The notes under the pieces were generated by a model that made no database searches, was not told where the DNA came from, and saw only the letters and a list, made by a program, of their open reading frames with translations. Of a stretch of DNA of 64,000 bases, positions 52,547-60,773 are shown in pieces. This DNA is from Devosia sp. Its GTDB lineage: Bacteria > Pseudomonadota > Alphaproteobacteria > Rhizobiales > Devosiaceae. Position numbers and translations under genes: made by a program. The stretch covers positions 62,001 through 126,000 of the forward strand of contig NZ_JAQGJM010000038.1 in assembly GCF_028290625.1 (NCBI RefSeq), written 5' to 3'. How positions within the stretch are numbered: the stretch's first letter is position 1; each line of letters begins with the position of its first letter.

Positions 52547-53632
52547 ATGACCATTGCAGCCACCAGTCGCGATTACAGCCTGATCGGTCGCGACAGCGCC
52601 CTGGCGGTCGCCAATGGGCTGGCGGCGGCCGAGTGGTATCACACCGATGTCGAGCGCAAGGCGATGAAGGCCTTGATGCAGCGTTCGGACGGTCCGGCTA
52701 TTCGCGACACGGCGATCTGGATCGGCGCGATGGTCGTGTTCGCGGGACTAGGCATCTGGTTCTGGGGATCGTGGATCGCGGTGCCGTTTTTCCTCGCCTA
52801 TGGGGTGCTCTACGGCTCGGGCGGCGACTCGCGGTGGCACGAATGCGGGCATGGCACGGCGTTCAAGACGCGGTGGATGAACGATGTCGTCTACCAGATC
52901 GCCTGCTTCATGATGATGCGCAATCCGGTCACCTGGCGCTGGAGCCATGCGCGGCATCATACCGATACGATCATCGTGGGGCGCGATCCCGAGATTTCGG
53001 TAATGCGGCCGCCAGATCTGCTGCGGGTGGTGCTGAGTTTCGTCGGCGTGCTGGATGTGTGGCACGGCTTGACCGACATGGTGCGCAATGCTGCGGGCGT
53101 GGTCAGCGCCGAGGAAAAGACGTTCATCCCCGAAATGGAGCAGGCCAAGGTGGTGCGCGTGGCGCGGATCTGGGCGGCGATCTATGCGGTGACGATCGTC
53201 GTGGCGATCGCCATGGGGTCGTGGCTGCCGCTGGTGATTGTCGGGGGGCCACGGCTTTATGGCGCTTGGCACCATGTGCTGACCGGCCTGCTGCAGCATG
53301 GCGGGCTGGCGGACAATGTGACCGACCACCGGCTCAACAGCCGCAGTGTGCTGATGAACCCGGTCAGCCGGTTCATCTACTGGAACATGAACTACCACGT
53401 GGAGCACCACATGTTTCCGATGGTGCCGTATCACGCGCTGCCAAAGCTGCATGAGCTGATCAAGCATGACCTGCCGGCGGCGAATAGCTCGATGTGGGAC
53501 GCGTATCGCGAGATGGTACCGGCGTTCCTACGGCAGTTGCGCAATGAGGACTATTTCCTGAAGCGGGAATTGCCGGCGACGGCGAAGCCGTATCGGGAGG
53601 AATTGCATGGGGATGCAGCGGCGGCGGAGTGA
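52547..53632 (+). CDS. MocD-like membrane di-iron oxygenase (fatty acid desaturase/hydroxylase superfamily)
   Basis: The 361-residue integral membrane protein has the three histidine boxes of the desaturase/alkane-hydroxylase fold: HECGH (about residue 97), HARHH (about 136) and HVEHH (about 286), separated by helices. It is followed by a Rieske ferredoxin and a ferredoxin reductase, the same set as MocD-MocE-MocF. That set is linked to oxidation of a methylated inosamine (rhizopine) in Sinorhizobium. GGGAGGA precedes the ATG at 52547. O- or N-demethylation of a methylated polyol or amine is my best guess; fatty-acid or alkane oxidation is less likely in this context. Confidence 0.82.
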   Translation: MTIAATSRDYSLIGRDSALAVANGLAAAEWYHTDVERKAMKALMQRSDGPAIRDTAIWIGAMVVFAGLGIWFWGSWIAVPFFLAYGVLYGSGGDSRWHECGHGTAFKTRWMNDVVYQIACFMMMRNPVTWRWSHARHHTDTIIVGRDPEISVMRPPDLLRVVLSFVGVLDVWHGLTDMVRNAAGVVSAEEKTFIPEMEQAKVVRVARIWAAIYAVTIVVAIAMGSWLPLVIVGGPRLYGAWHHVLTGLLQHGGLADNVTDHRLNSRSVLMNPVSRFIYWNMNYHVEHHMFPMVPYHALPKLHELIKHDLPAANSSMWDAYREMVPAFLRQLRNEDYFLKRELPATAKPYREELHGDAAAAE

Positions 53633-53730
53633 CGGCATCCCCGACATCGGGGCTCTCATCCCCCCACCCTTGATCCCTCCCCGCGAAGGGGGAGGGTGTC
53701 GACTGAAAACTCACAGTGAAAGCAAGAAGA

Positions 53731-54042
53731 ATGGGCGAGTGGATCGAGGCGTGTGGGAGCGATGATGTGGAAGAAGAGGATGTGATCCGTTTTGACCATG
53801 CGGGGCGGGTGTTCGCGATCTATCGCAGCCCGGATGACGAGTATTTTGCGACCGATGGGCTATGCACGCATGAGCATGTCAGCCTGGCCGATGGGCTGGT
53901 GATGGATGAGATCATCGAATGCCCCAAGCATAATGGGCGGTTCAACTACAAGACCGGCGAGGCCAAGGGCGCGCCGGTGTGCGTGAACCTGCGGACGTAT
54001 CGGGTGAAGGTCGAGGGCGGGGCGGTGTTTGTGGAGGTTTAG
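53731..54042 (+). CDS. MocE-like Rieske [2Fe-2S] ferredoxin
   Basis: The 103-residue Rieske protein has both cluster motifs, CTH (Cys45, His47) and CPKH (Cys64, His67), in the order and spacing of bacterial Rieske ferredoxins. It starts at ATG 53731; an in-frame GTG 15 bp earlier is the alternative. It would pass electrons from the reductase encoded next to the di-iron oxygenase upstream. The 53633-53730 spacer holds the small palindrome CCCCGACATCGGGG. Confidence 0.9.
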   Translation: MGEWIEACGSDDVEEEDVIRFDHAGRVFAIYRSPDDEYFATDGLCTHEHVSLADGLVMDEIIECPKHNGRFNYKTGEAKGAPVCVNLRTYRVKVEGGAVFVEV

Positions 54043-54045
54043 AAG

Positions 54046-54184
54046 CCCCTCACCCTGACATTTCTGCTGGACGCAGAAATGTCTGTCCCCCTCCCGCAAG
54101 GGGAGAGGGGTGACGACTGCGGGGCTTAGTTCCTTTCCCCCTTCTCCCCTTGCGGGAGAAGGGGCCCGAAGGTCGGATGAGGGG
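54046..54184. repeat. CCCCTCACCC/GGATGAGGGG palindromic intergenic repeat, copy 1
   Basis: The ends CCCCTCACCC and GGATGAGGGG and the inner CCCTCCCGCAAGGGG and CCCCTTGCGGGAG are inverted. Inside the left part, GACATTTCTGC pairs perfectly with GCAGAAATGTC. A second copy is at 60611-60748. It separates the ferredoxin and reductase genes of one functional module. Confidence 0.82.
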
Positions 54185-54200
54185 TACTTTTGGAGGCGGC

Positions 54201-55436
54201 ATGAGCAAGCATTTTGTCATAGTGGGAGCCGGAGAAGCCGGGGCGCGGGCCGCGATGGCGCTGCGTGAGCAAGGCTTTGATGGCGACGTGACCTTAGTGG
54301 GCGGCGAGACCCATTTGCCCTATGAGCGGCCGCCCCTGAGCAAGGACGGAATGGTGGCGGAGGTGTTTGCGGCCAAGACTATTGCGACGGCGGAGCGGTT
54401 GGTGGACGCGGGTGTCGCGTTTCGTGGCGGGGTAACTGTTGCGGGGATCGATCGGGCGGGCAAGCGGCTGGAGATGAAGGGCGGGAGCACCTTGCCCTAC
54501 GACAAATTGCTGCTGGCGACCGGGGCGTCGCCGCGGCGGCTGGCGGGAGTCGAGGGGGAGCGGATCGTCTATCTGCGGACCATCGAGGACGCGCAGCGCC
54601 TGCGTGGCGCATTGGGACCGGGCCGGCATATTGCCATTATCGGCGGCGGGTTCATCGGGCTGGAACTCGCAGCCAGCGCGCGGGCGCGTGGCGCCGAGGT
54701 GACGCTGATCGAGGCCCTGCCCCGGCTGTTGTCGCGCGGGGTGCCAGCGGGGATCGCGGCGCGGATTCAGGCGCGGCATCTGGCGGGTGGGGTCAGGCTG
54801 GTTTTCGGTGACCCAATTGCAGCTATTGAGAGCGCGGCAGTTAGCGCAAGGGTAACATTAGAGAGCGGAATGTGCATCGAAGCTGACATGGTGCTGATCG
54901 GGATTGGCGCTGCGCCGAATGTGGCGTTGGCAGAGGCGGCCGGATTGACCGTCGTCAACGGAATCGCCGTCGACGAGCGATTGCAGACCACTGACGCCGA
55001 TATCTTTGCAGCCGGCGATTGCTGCTCGTTTCCGCTGGCGATCTATGGCGGGCGGCGGGTGCGGCTGGAAAGCTGGCGCAATGCGCAGGACCAGGGGAAT
55101 TTGGCCGCGCGCAATATGCTGAGCGCTGGGGAAGTCGGGGCCAGCGTGCCGTGGTTCTGGAGCGATCAGTATGAGCTGACACTGCAGATTGCGGGGTTGG
55201 CGGATGAAGGGGCTTTGACCGTGGAGCGGGAATTGGCGGAGGGGTCGATCCTGTTTCATTTGAGCGCTGATGGGCGGCTGGTCGCGGCGAGCGGGATTGG
55301 CGTAGGGAACGCGGTGGCCAAGGATATTCGATTGGCGGAAATGCTGATCGGGCGCAGGGCAAGGCCGGACATGGCGGCGCTGGGTGACCCAGGGGTCCGG
55401 CTTAAAGTCCTGCTATCGCAGGGAGAATTGGCATGA
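54201..55436 (+). CDS. MocF-like FAD-dependent ferredoxin reductase
   Basis: The 411-residue flavoprotein has an FAD GxGxxG (VIVGAGEAGARAAMAL), the PYERPPLSKD segment of the oxygenase-coupled NADH-dependent reductase family, an NAD motif (IIGGGFIGLELAASARA) and the FAD-binding TTDADIFAAGDCC. It would reduce the Rieske ferredoxin using NAD(P)H. GGAGG lies 5 bp before ATG 54201. The stop overlaps the PanB-like gene by 4 bp, so those two are translationally coupled. Confidence 0.92.
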   Translation: MSKHFVIVGAGEAGARAAMALREQGFDGDVTLVGGETHLPYERPPLSKDGMVAEVFAAKTIATAERLVDAGVAFRGGVTVAGIDRAGKRLEMKGGSTLPYDKLLLATGASPRRLAGVEGERIVYLRTIEDAQRLRGALGPGRHIAIIGGGFIGLELAASARARGAEVTLIEALPRLLSRGVPAGIAARIQARHLAGGVRLVFGDPIAAIESAAVSARVTLESGMCIEADMVLIGIGAAPNVALAEAAGLTVVNGIAVDERLQTTDADIFAAGDCCSFPLAIYGGRRVRLESWRNAQDQGNLAARNMLSAGEVGASVPWFWSDQYELTLQIAGLADEGALTVERELAEGSILFHLSADGRLVAASGIGVGNAVAKDIRLAEMLIGRRARPDMAALGDPGVRLKVLLSQGELA

Positions 55437-56227
55437 GCCGAGTACGGCCGACGGTGGCGGATTTACGGGCGCTCAAGGGCAAGCGGCAATTGTCGATGTT
55501 GCGGGTGATGACGCTGCCGGAAGCCGAGGCGGCAGAAAAGGCTGGGGTCGATTTGATCTCGGTGCCGCCGGCGCTGATCGCGCAGCGGGAATTCCGCGAT
55601 GCGGCGCCCAATTGCTTTGCGATTCCGGGGCTGGAATATGGCGACTTCGTTACTGCGGAGGACTATCTGCGCGGGGCGTTTGCGATGATCAAGGCCGGGG
55701 CGGACGCGGTCTATTGCGCGGCGGGGATGGGTACAGTCCGGCGGTTGCGGGACGAGGGCATTCCGGTATGCGGGCATTCGGGACTGATCCCGAGCCAGGC
55801 GACCTGGACCGGTGGGTTCAAGGCGGTTGGCAAGACGGTCGAGACGGCGCGGCTGGTGTGGAACCAGGTCAAGGCTCTGGAGGAGGCTGGGGCGTTCGCG
55901 GCGGAAATCGAGGTGGTGCCGAGCGAGGTGGCGGCGGCGATTTCGGCGCGAACGTCGTTGGTGCTGATTTCGATGGGTGCCGGCGCGGGCTGCGATGCGC
56001 AATATCTGTTTGCGGACGACGTGTTGGGCAGTAATACCGGGCATGTGCCGCGGCATGCCAAGGTCTACCGCAATTTCGCGGCAGAGTACGAGCGGCTGCA
56101 GCAGGAACGGGTGGCGGCGTTCAGCGAATATGTTGCCGATGTGCGCGGCGGGGTTTATCCCGAAGCGCGGCATCAGGTCGGGATCGAGACCGAGGAATTG
56201 CGCCAGTTTCTGGCCGAACTGAATTGA
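55433..56227 (+). CDS. PanB-like ketopantoate hydroxymethyltransferase homologue lacking metal ligands
   Basis: The 264-residue protein aligns along its length with PanB, including CGHSGLIPSQ (PanB CGHLGLTPQS), EIEVVPSEVA, GAGAGCDAQ and TGHVPRHAKVYRNF. By my alignment to E. coli PanB the Mg ligands are lost: Asp45 is Pro45, Asp84 is Gly66, and Glu114 is Ala96. The catalytic Glu181 equivalent (Glu160) is kept. It is coupled to the reductase gene and precedes purU. It is therefore unlikely to make ketopantoate. A role with a tetrahydrofolate-bound one-carbon unit, or a lyase reaction, is possible. Confidence 0.8.
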   Translation: MSRVRPTVADLRALKGKRQLSMLRVMTLPEAEAAEKAGVDLISVPPALIAQREFRDAAPNCFAIPGLEYGDFVTAEDYLRGAFAMIKAGADAVYCAAGMGTVRRLRDEGIPVCGHSGLIPSQATWTGGFKAVGKTVETARLVWNQVKALEEAGAFAAEIEVVPSEVAAAISARTSLVLISMGAGAGCDAQYLFADDVLGSNTGHVPRHAKVYRNFAAEYERLQQERVAAFSEYVADVRGGVYPEARHQVGIETEELRQFLAELN

Positions 56228-56238
56228 GTTTGGAGACT

Positions 56239-57141
56239 ATGATGACTTCCGCTTCTATGGCGCAGGCTGCCAATATCGAGACCGCGCTGGAGCAGCCGGG
56301 TTATGTGCTGACGCTGAGCTGTACCGATCGGCCGGGGATCGTCGCGGCGGTGACCACGGAGCTGGCAGCACTGGGCGCCAATATTGCCGAGAGCAACCAG
56401 TTCTGGGACCGCCAGACCGGCATTTTCTTCATGCGACTGGCGTTTACGGCGCCGGCAGGCATCGACCGCGATGGAATCGAGCGGGCCTTGCGGGCTCCGA
56501 TTGACCGGTTCGGCATGAAGACGACGCTGGTGCCGATGTCGCGCAAGCCCAGGATGGTGATCATGGTCTCTAAGTTCGACCATGCGCTGCTGCACCTGCT
56601 GTATCAGATCCGCGTTGGGTGGCTTGACGCGGAGGTCGTCGGGATCATCTCGAACCATCCGGACGCCGGCAAGATCGCGGCGGCGGAGAATATTCCGTTC
56701 CATCTGTGGCCCGTGGGCAAGGATAACAAGGCCGAACAGGAGGCCAAGGTGATCGCGCTGGTGCAGGAAACCGGCGCGGACCTGGTGGTGCTGGCGCGCT
56801 ACATGCAGGTGTTGAGCAACACGCTATCGACGCGGCTGTTCGGCAAGATCATCAACATCCACCACTCGTTTTTGCCCAGCTTCAAGGGGGCGAAGCCTTA
56901 TCACCAGGCGCATGATCGGGGGGTCAAGATCATCGGGGCGACGGCGCACTATGTGACGCCGGACCTCGACGAGGGCCCGATCATCGAGCAGGAAACCGCG
57001 CGGGTGACGCATTCGATGAGCGCGGACGACCTGGTGGCGGCGGGGCGCGATGTGGAGAGCCGGGTGCTGGCGCGTGCAGTGAAGTTGCACCTGGAGAACC
57101 GGGTGATGCTGAACGGGCATAAGACAGTGGTTTTTGGGTAG
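56239..57141 (+). CDS. purU: Formyltetrahydrofolate deformylase (PurU)
   Basis: The 300-residue enzyme has an N-terminal ACT domain (about 15-90, YVLTLSCTDRPGIVAAV) and a C-terminal formyl-transferase domain. The latter carries the SNHPDA segment, the catalytic trio region INIHHSFLPSFKGAKPYHQA and HYVTPDLDEGPIIEQE. PurU releases formate and tetrahydrofolate, and in many bacteria it sits beside demethylases to drain one-carbon units. The ATG at 56239 follows GGAG; a TTG at 56224 is less likely. It is the last gene of the moc-like module. Confidence 0.95.
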   Translation: MMTSASMAQAANIETALEQPGYVLTLSCTDRPGIVAAVTTELAALGANIAESNQFWDRQTGIFFMRLAFTAPAGIDRDGIERALRAPIDRFGMKTTLVPMSRKPRMVIMVSKFDHALLHLLYQIRVGWLDAEVVGIISNHPDAGKIAAAENIPFHLWPVGKDNKAEQEAKVIALVQETGADLVVLARYMQVLSNTLSTRLFGKIINIHHSFLPSFKGAKPYHQAHDRGVKIIGATAHYVTPDLDEGPIIEQETARVTHSMSADDLVAAGRDVESRVLARAVKLHLENRVMLNGHKTVVFG

Positions 57142-57190
57142 AACTGGATTTTGCAGCAAGCACCCCTTCCCAAAGAACAAAGACGCCCTT

Positions 57191-57262
57191 CCCCCGGACT
57201 TGATCCGGGGGCCTCTCGACCATGTGCAGAGCTGAGAGTGGCCCGCGGATCAAGTCCGCGGG
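57191..57262. repeat. Paired hairpins CCCCCGGA/TCCGGGGG and CCCGCGGA/TCCGCGGG
   Basis: Two short palindromes, 57191-57211 and 57242-57262, each with a 5-base loop (CTTGA and TCAAG), are inverted copies of one another with small changes. Located 50 bp after purU and before the convergent marR gene, they could end transcription from either side. Confidence 0.7.
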
Positions 57263-57309
57263 AAGGACGGTAGGTGGGCACACGTCGGGGCTGACCGGAA
57301 AGGTTGAGC

Positions 57310-57876
57310 CTAGGACTTGTTCCTATTCGCCTTGGTATCGGACACAGCCGTGCTGAAGCGCTTGAAGAGGCGGGCGAAGGTGACGAGGTCTTCTTCGGGC
57401 CACGTGCCGAGGGCTTCGGCGAAGGCGCTCCATTTGTAGTGGCGGATGGCTTCGGCGTGGCTGTGGCCGGTTTCGGTCAGCTCAAGGCCAATGCGGCGGG
57501 CGTCGGACTGGGAGGCGACGCGGCGGATGATGCCCTTGTCGACGGCGTCAGCAACGATTCGGCTGGCACGCGACGGGTCGATGGCGAGGCGCTCGGCGAT
57601 CAGGCCGACGGTGATTTCGCCATCGGGACCGGGGCCATGCTCGATCATGGAGATAATCTCCAGATCGGTGATGTCGATGCCCAATTGCAGGTCGCGCAAA
57701 GCCAGGCGGCCCAGTTCCTTGCGGGCCATGGAGCGCCGCAAGTTGCCCATATAGGTATCGATATCGATGGTCGCCTGGGCCGCATCCGGCGTCATGCCCA
57801 ATTCGAGCAGCAGCTCACGATGCTCCTCAGTGGGCGGGGCGCAGAATGCGGGCGGCTGTTTGATCGGTTGGTCCAT
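57310..57876 (-). CDS. MarR-family transcriptional regulator of the divergent MFS pump
   Basis: The 188-residue protein has a winged-helix MarR domain (about 65-165) including LAIDPSRASRIVADAVDKG and the wing RVASQSDARRIGLELTETG. It diverges from the DHA2 transporter gene across 121 bp with GTCA/TGAC palindromes. Start ATG 57876; an upstream frame to 57927 reaches into the operator region. It is likely the local repressor of the transporter; the inducer is unknown. Confidence 0.9.
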   Translation of the reverse strand: MDQPIKQPPAFCAPPTEEHRELLLELGMTPDAAQATIDIDTYMGNLRRSMARKELGRLALRDLQLGIDITDLEIISMIEHGPGPDGEITVGLIAERLAIDPSRASRIVADAVDKGIIRRVASQSDARRIGLELTETGHSHAEAIRHYKWSAFAEALGTWPEEDLVTFARLFKRFSTAVSDTKANRNKS

Positions 57877-57922
57877 GGGAGTCTCATAGCAATTCGGCGA
57901 CAAATGTGAAATAGTGGACTTA

Positions 57923-57960
57923 GTCACATATATGACATTGACATATATATGCTAATGTCA
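57923..57960. promoter_or_regulatory. GTCA/TGAC inverted repeats, candidate MarR operators
   Basis: GTCACATATATGAC (57923-57936) is palindromic at 12 of 14 positions. TGACAT pairs with ATGTCA across 10 bp at 57939-57960. The AT-rich core and position in the marR/MFS spacer suggest an operator region overlapping the promoters. Confidence 0.6.
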
Positions 57961-57997
57961 CATGTTTCGCACCATTCCGCGATATATGGTGATCGTT

Positions 57998-59524
57998 ATG
58001 ACGGACGTCAGTCCTTTTTCCAATTTGTCTCATCGCCACAAGATGGTGATTTATACCGCCCTGCTGATCGGCATGTTCATGGCGGTGCTCGATATGCAGA
58101 TCGTCGCCACGGCTCTGCCGACCATTGCGGCGGACCTGGGCAATCTCGATCTGTTCAGTTGGGTGGGCGCTGCCTATCTGCTGACGACTGCGGCGGTGAT
58201 GCCGTTCTACGGCAAGCTGGGCGACCTGTTCGGGCGCAAACAGGTGTTCATGACGGCAATCGTGCTGTTTGTGATCGGCTCGCTGGCCTGCGGGCTGGCC
58301 TGGTCGATGCAGAGCCTGATCGCGGCGCGCGTGCTGCAGGCGCTGGGTGGCGGCGGCCTGATGATCACGGCGTTTGGCGTACTGGCTGACCTGTTCGAGC
58401 CGCGCGAGCGGGCGAAATACCAGGGCTATAGCTCGGCGGTGTTCACGGCGGCCAGCATTGTGGGGCCGGCGGCGGGCGGGGTGATCAGCCAGTCGATAGG
58501 CTGGGAGTATATCTTTCTGATCAACCTGCCGGTCGGCATCGTGGTCATCCTCATCCTGGCGTTCGGCATGCCGAGCATCAAGACCGGGCGGCGGCCGAGC
58601 ATCGACTATATCGGCGGGCTGCTGTTGGCCGGTGCGGTGACGGCAACGGTGTTCTGGGCCGAAGAGGCGATGGGCGGCGGTTATGGCGGGGCCTTGCTGT
58701 ATATCCTGCCGGCGCTGGCGATCCTGGCGGCCGTGGGCTTCGTGCTGGTGGAACGGCGGGCGGTCGAGCCGATCCTGCCGCTGCGGCTGCTGACCAACCG
58801 GACCATTGCGCTGTCACTGCTGATGTCGATCGTGGCGGGCGTGGCGACACTGGGCATGCTCAACTATTTTGCACTGTTCCTGCAGACCGTGACAGGGCTG
58901 CCGCCGGCGTATGCCGGGCTGCTGTTCCTGCCCTCGTCAGTGGGCACCTTGGTGGGCTCGATCTGGACTGGCTACATGATGGCCCGGACCGGGCGGTACA
59001 AGGCCTATCCGATGCTGTCTATGGGGCTAGGCGTGGTGGTGATGGTGCTGTTCGCGCAGGTCAATGCGGCGACGCCATTGTGGGCCATTGGCGTGCTGAT
59101 GTTCTTCTTCTCGGTCAGCATCGGGCTACAGATGCAGACACTGATGGCGGCCGTGCAGGCGGCGGCGCCACGCTCCGACGTGGGCGCGGCGACCGGCGCG
59201 GTCGGGCTGGCGCGAATGATCGGGGCATCGCTGGGGCTGGCCGCCAATGGTGGGCTGCTGACGGCGGGGCTGCTACGTGGGCAGGGCACGATCAGCGAGG
59301 CGACGCTGGCCACGATGCCGGCGCCGATGACGGAAATGACACCGGCGGCGATTGCGACCCTGCCAGCGGCGGCGGCGCAGGAGGTGGTGCAGGTGTTCGG
59401 ATCGGCGTTCGCCGGCGTGTTCTACTTCGCCGCAGGCCTGTTCGCGGTTGGCTTGATGCTGTCGCTGCTGTTGCAGGATGTGAAGCTGCCGTCGCGAGCA
59501 CCGGCCCCGGTCGCGGGCGAATAG
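57998..59524 (+). CDS. DHA2-family MFS efflux transporter
   Basis: The 508-residue permease has 14 predicted helices, the DHA2 motif LDMQIVATALPTIAADLG, the loop 2-3 motif GKLGDLFGRKQVF and the antiporter motif GPAAGGVISQSIGWEYIFLINLPVG. It should export a drug-like or toxic compound. Start ATG 57998 gives a short polar N-terminus; ATG 57962 and 57986 are also in frame. It is divergent from marR and is followed directly by a terminator. No adaptor protein gene accompanies it, unlike the EmrAB pair. Confidence 0.92.
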   Translation: MTDVSPFSNLSHRHKMVIYTALLIGMFMAVLDMQIVATALPTIAADLGNLDLFSWVGAAYLLTTAAVMPFYGKLGDLFGRKQVFMTAIVLFVIGSLACGLAWSMQSLIAARVLQALGGGGLMITAFGVLADLFEPRERAKYQGYSSAVFTAASIVGPAAGGVISQSIGWEYIFLINLPVGIVVILILAFGMPSIKTGRRPSIDYIGGLLLAGAVTATVFWAEEAMGGGYGGALLYILPALAILAAVGFVLVERRAVEPILPLRLLTNRTIALSLLMSIVAGVATLGMLNYFALFLQTVTGLPPAYAGLLFLPSSVGTLVGSIWTGYMMARTGRYKAYPMLSMGLGVVVMVLFAQVNAATPLWAIGVLMFFFSVSIGLQMQTLMAAVQAAAPRSDVGAATGAVGLARMIGASLGLAANGGLLTAGLLRGQGTISEATLATMPAPMTEMTPAAIATLPAAAAQEVVQVFGSAFAGVFYFAAGLFAVGLMLSLLLQDVKLPSRAPAPVAGE

Positions 59525-59551
59525 CGTTCTTGACCACTGGCCGGCAATTGT

Positions 59552-59582
59552 GTCCCCTGCTCGATGAGCGGGGGACTTTTTT
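59552..59582 (+). terminator. Intrinsic terminator abutting the next start codon
   Basis: GTCCCC-T-GCTC pairs with GAGC-G-GGGGAC across GAT, followed by six T residues. The next base is the A of the ATG of the downstream oxidoreductase gene. The GGGGGA of the right arm is also the only Shine-Dalgarno-like sequence for that gene. Confidence 0.82.
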
Positions 59583-60608
59583 ATGACCAGAGTTGGCGTT
59601 ATCGGCTGCGGCTTTTTTGCCGGCAATCACCTGAACGCGTGGAAGCAATTGGCGAGCGAGGGTGTCGAATTGGTCGCGGTGTGCGACATGGACGCGAGCA
59701 AGGCGCGGGCGGCGGCCGAGGCATTCGGCATTGCGGGCGTCTATAGCGACGCTGCGGCGATGCTGGCGGCTGAGAAACTCGATCTGGTCGATATCGTGAC
59801 GCAGGTGCGCTCACATCGGCCGCTGGTGGAGCTGTGCCTCAATGCGGGTGTACCGACCATTGTGCAGAAGCCGTTTGGGCTGAGCCTCGACGATTGCGTA
59901 GCGATGCGGGACCTGTCCGAGCGGCTGGGCGTGCCGCTGGCGGTGCACGAGAATTTCCGGTTCCAGGCGCCGTTGCAACTGGCCAAGGAGATTCTCCATA
60001 GCGGGGAGATCGGGGAGGCGAACTGGGCGCGGATCAATTTCCGGACGGCCCACGATATCTATACCGGGCAGCCATATCTGCGGACCGAACAGAAGCTGGT
60101 GATCAACGACCTGGGGGTACATGTGCTGGATGTGGCGCGGTTTTTCCTGGGCGAGGCCAAGCACATCTCGGCAGAGACGCAGCATCGGCGTCCGGACATC
60201 GCGGGCGAGGATACGGCCACCATGCTGGTGCGGCACGAGTCGGGGGCGGTTTCGGTGGCGGAATGTACCTATGATGCGCGGCGGCTGCCGGACCTGTTTC
60301 CGCAGGTGCTGCTGGAGCTGGAGGGCACGCGCGGCTCGGTAGTGGTGAAGGCGGATTATGAGGTGGTGGTGACCGCAAATGGGGCGGCGCGCACGATCAT
60401 GGCGGAGCCGGATGTTCAGCCGTGGATGCGGCAGCCGTGGAATGTGGTGCAGGACAGCGTGGTGGCGACCTGCGCGCATATCCTGCAGGCGTACCGGGCG
60501 GGCGAGATGCCGGGCGTGTCTGCGGCGGATAATGTGAAGACGATTGCGCTGTGCGAGGCGGCGTATGAGGCGGCGGAGCGCGGCGTGGCGGTGGTGCCGA
60601 GGGGGTAG
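59583..60608 (+). CDS. Gfo/Idh/MocA-family oxidoreductase
   Basis: The 341-residue dehydrogenase has the Rossmann motif GVIGCGFFAGNHLNAWKQL, a catalytic-lysine motif with Gln in place of Glu (VQKPFGLSL), HENFRFQAP and NDLGVHVLDVARFFLG with the active-site Asp/His. The substrate is unknown; a sugar or inositol derivative is likely. The ATG immediately follows the T-tract of a terminator with no separate ribosome-binding site, so translation may depend on read-through from the transporter gene. Confidence 0.85.
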   Translation: MTRVGVIGCGFFAGNHLNAWKQLASEGVELVAVCDMDASKARAAAEAFGIAGVYSDAAAMLAAEKLDLVDIVTQVRSHRPLVELCLNAGVPTIVQKPFGLSLDDCVAMRDLSERLGVPLAVHENFRFQAPLQLAKEILHSGEIGEANWARINFRTAHDIYTGQPYLRTEQKLVINDLGVHVLDVARFFLGEAKHISAETQHRRPDIAGEDTATMLVRHESGAVSVAECTYDARRLPDLFPQVLLELEGTRGSVVVKADYEVVVTANGAARTIMAEPDVQPWMRQPWNVVQDSVVATCAHILQAYRAGEMPGVSAADNVKTIALCEAAYEAAERGVAVVPRG

Positions 60609-60610
60609 AA

Positions 60611-60748
60611 CCCCCTCACCCTGCTCGCTCCGCTGAACGCGTCGCAAGCTGTCCCTCTCCCGCAAGGGGCGAGGGGTGACGACTGCGATCTCCCAGGTCA
60701 TCCCCTTCTCCCCTTGCGGGAGAAGGTGGCCGAAGGCCGGATGAGGGG
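60611..60748. repeat. CCCCTCACCC/GGATGAGGGG palindromic intergenic repeat, copy 2
   Basis: It shares the CCCCTCACCCTG left end, CTCCCGCAAGGGGCGAGGGG, GACGACTGCG, CTTCTCCCCTTGCGGGAGAAGG and GGATGAGGGGTG with copy 1 at 54046. The internal GACATTTCTGC hairpin is replaced by other sequence. Confidence 0.82.
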
Positions 60749-60773
60749 TGCTGAGCGAGCGGAGCCCCTGCCC

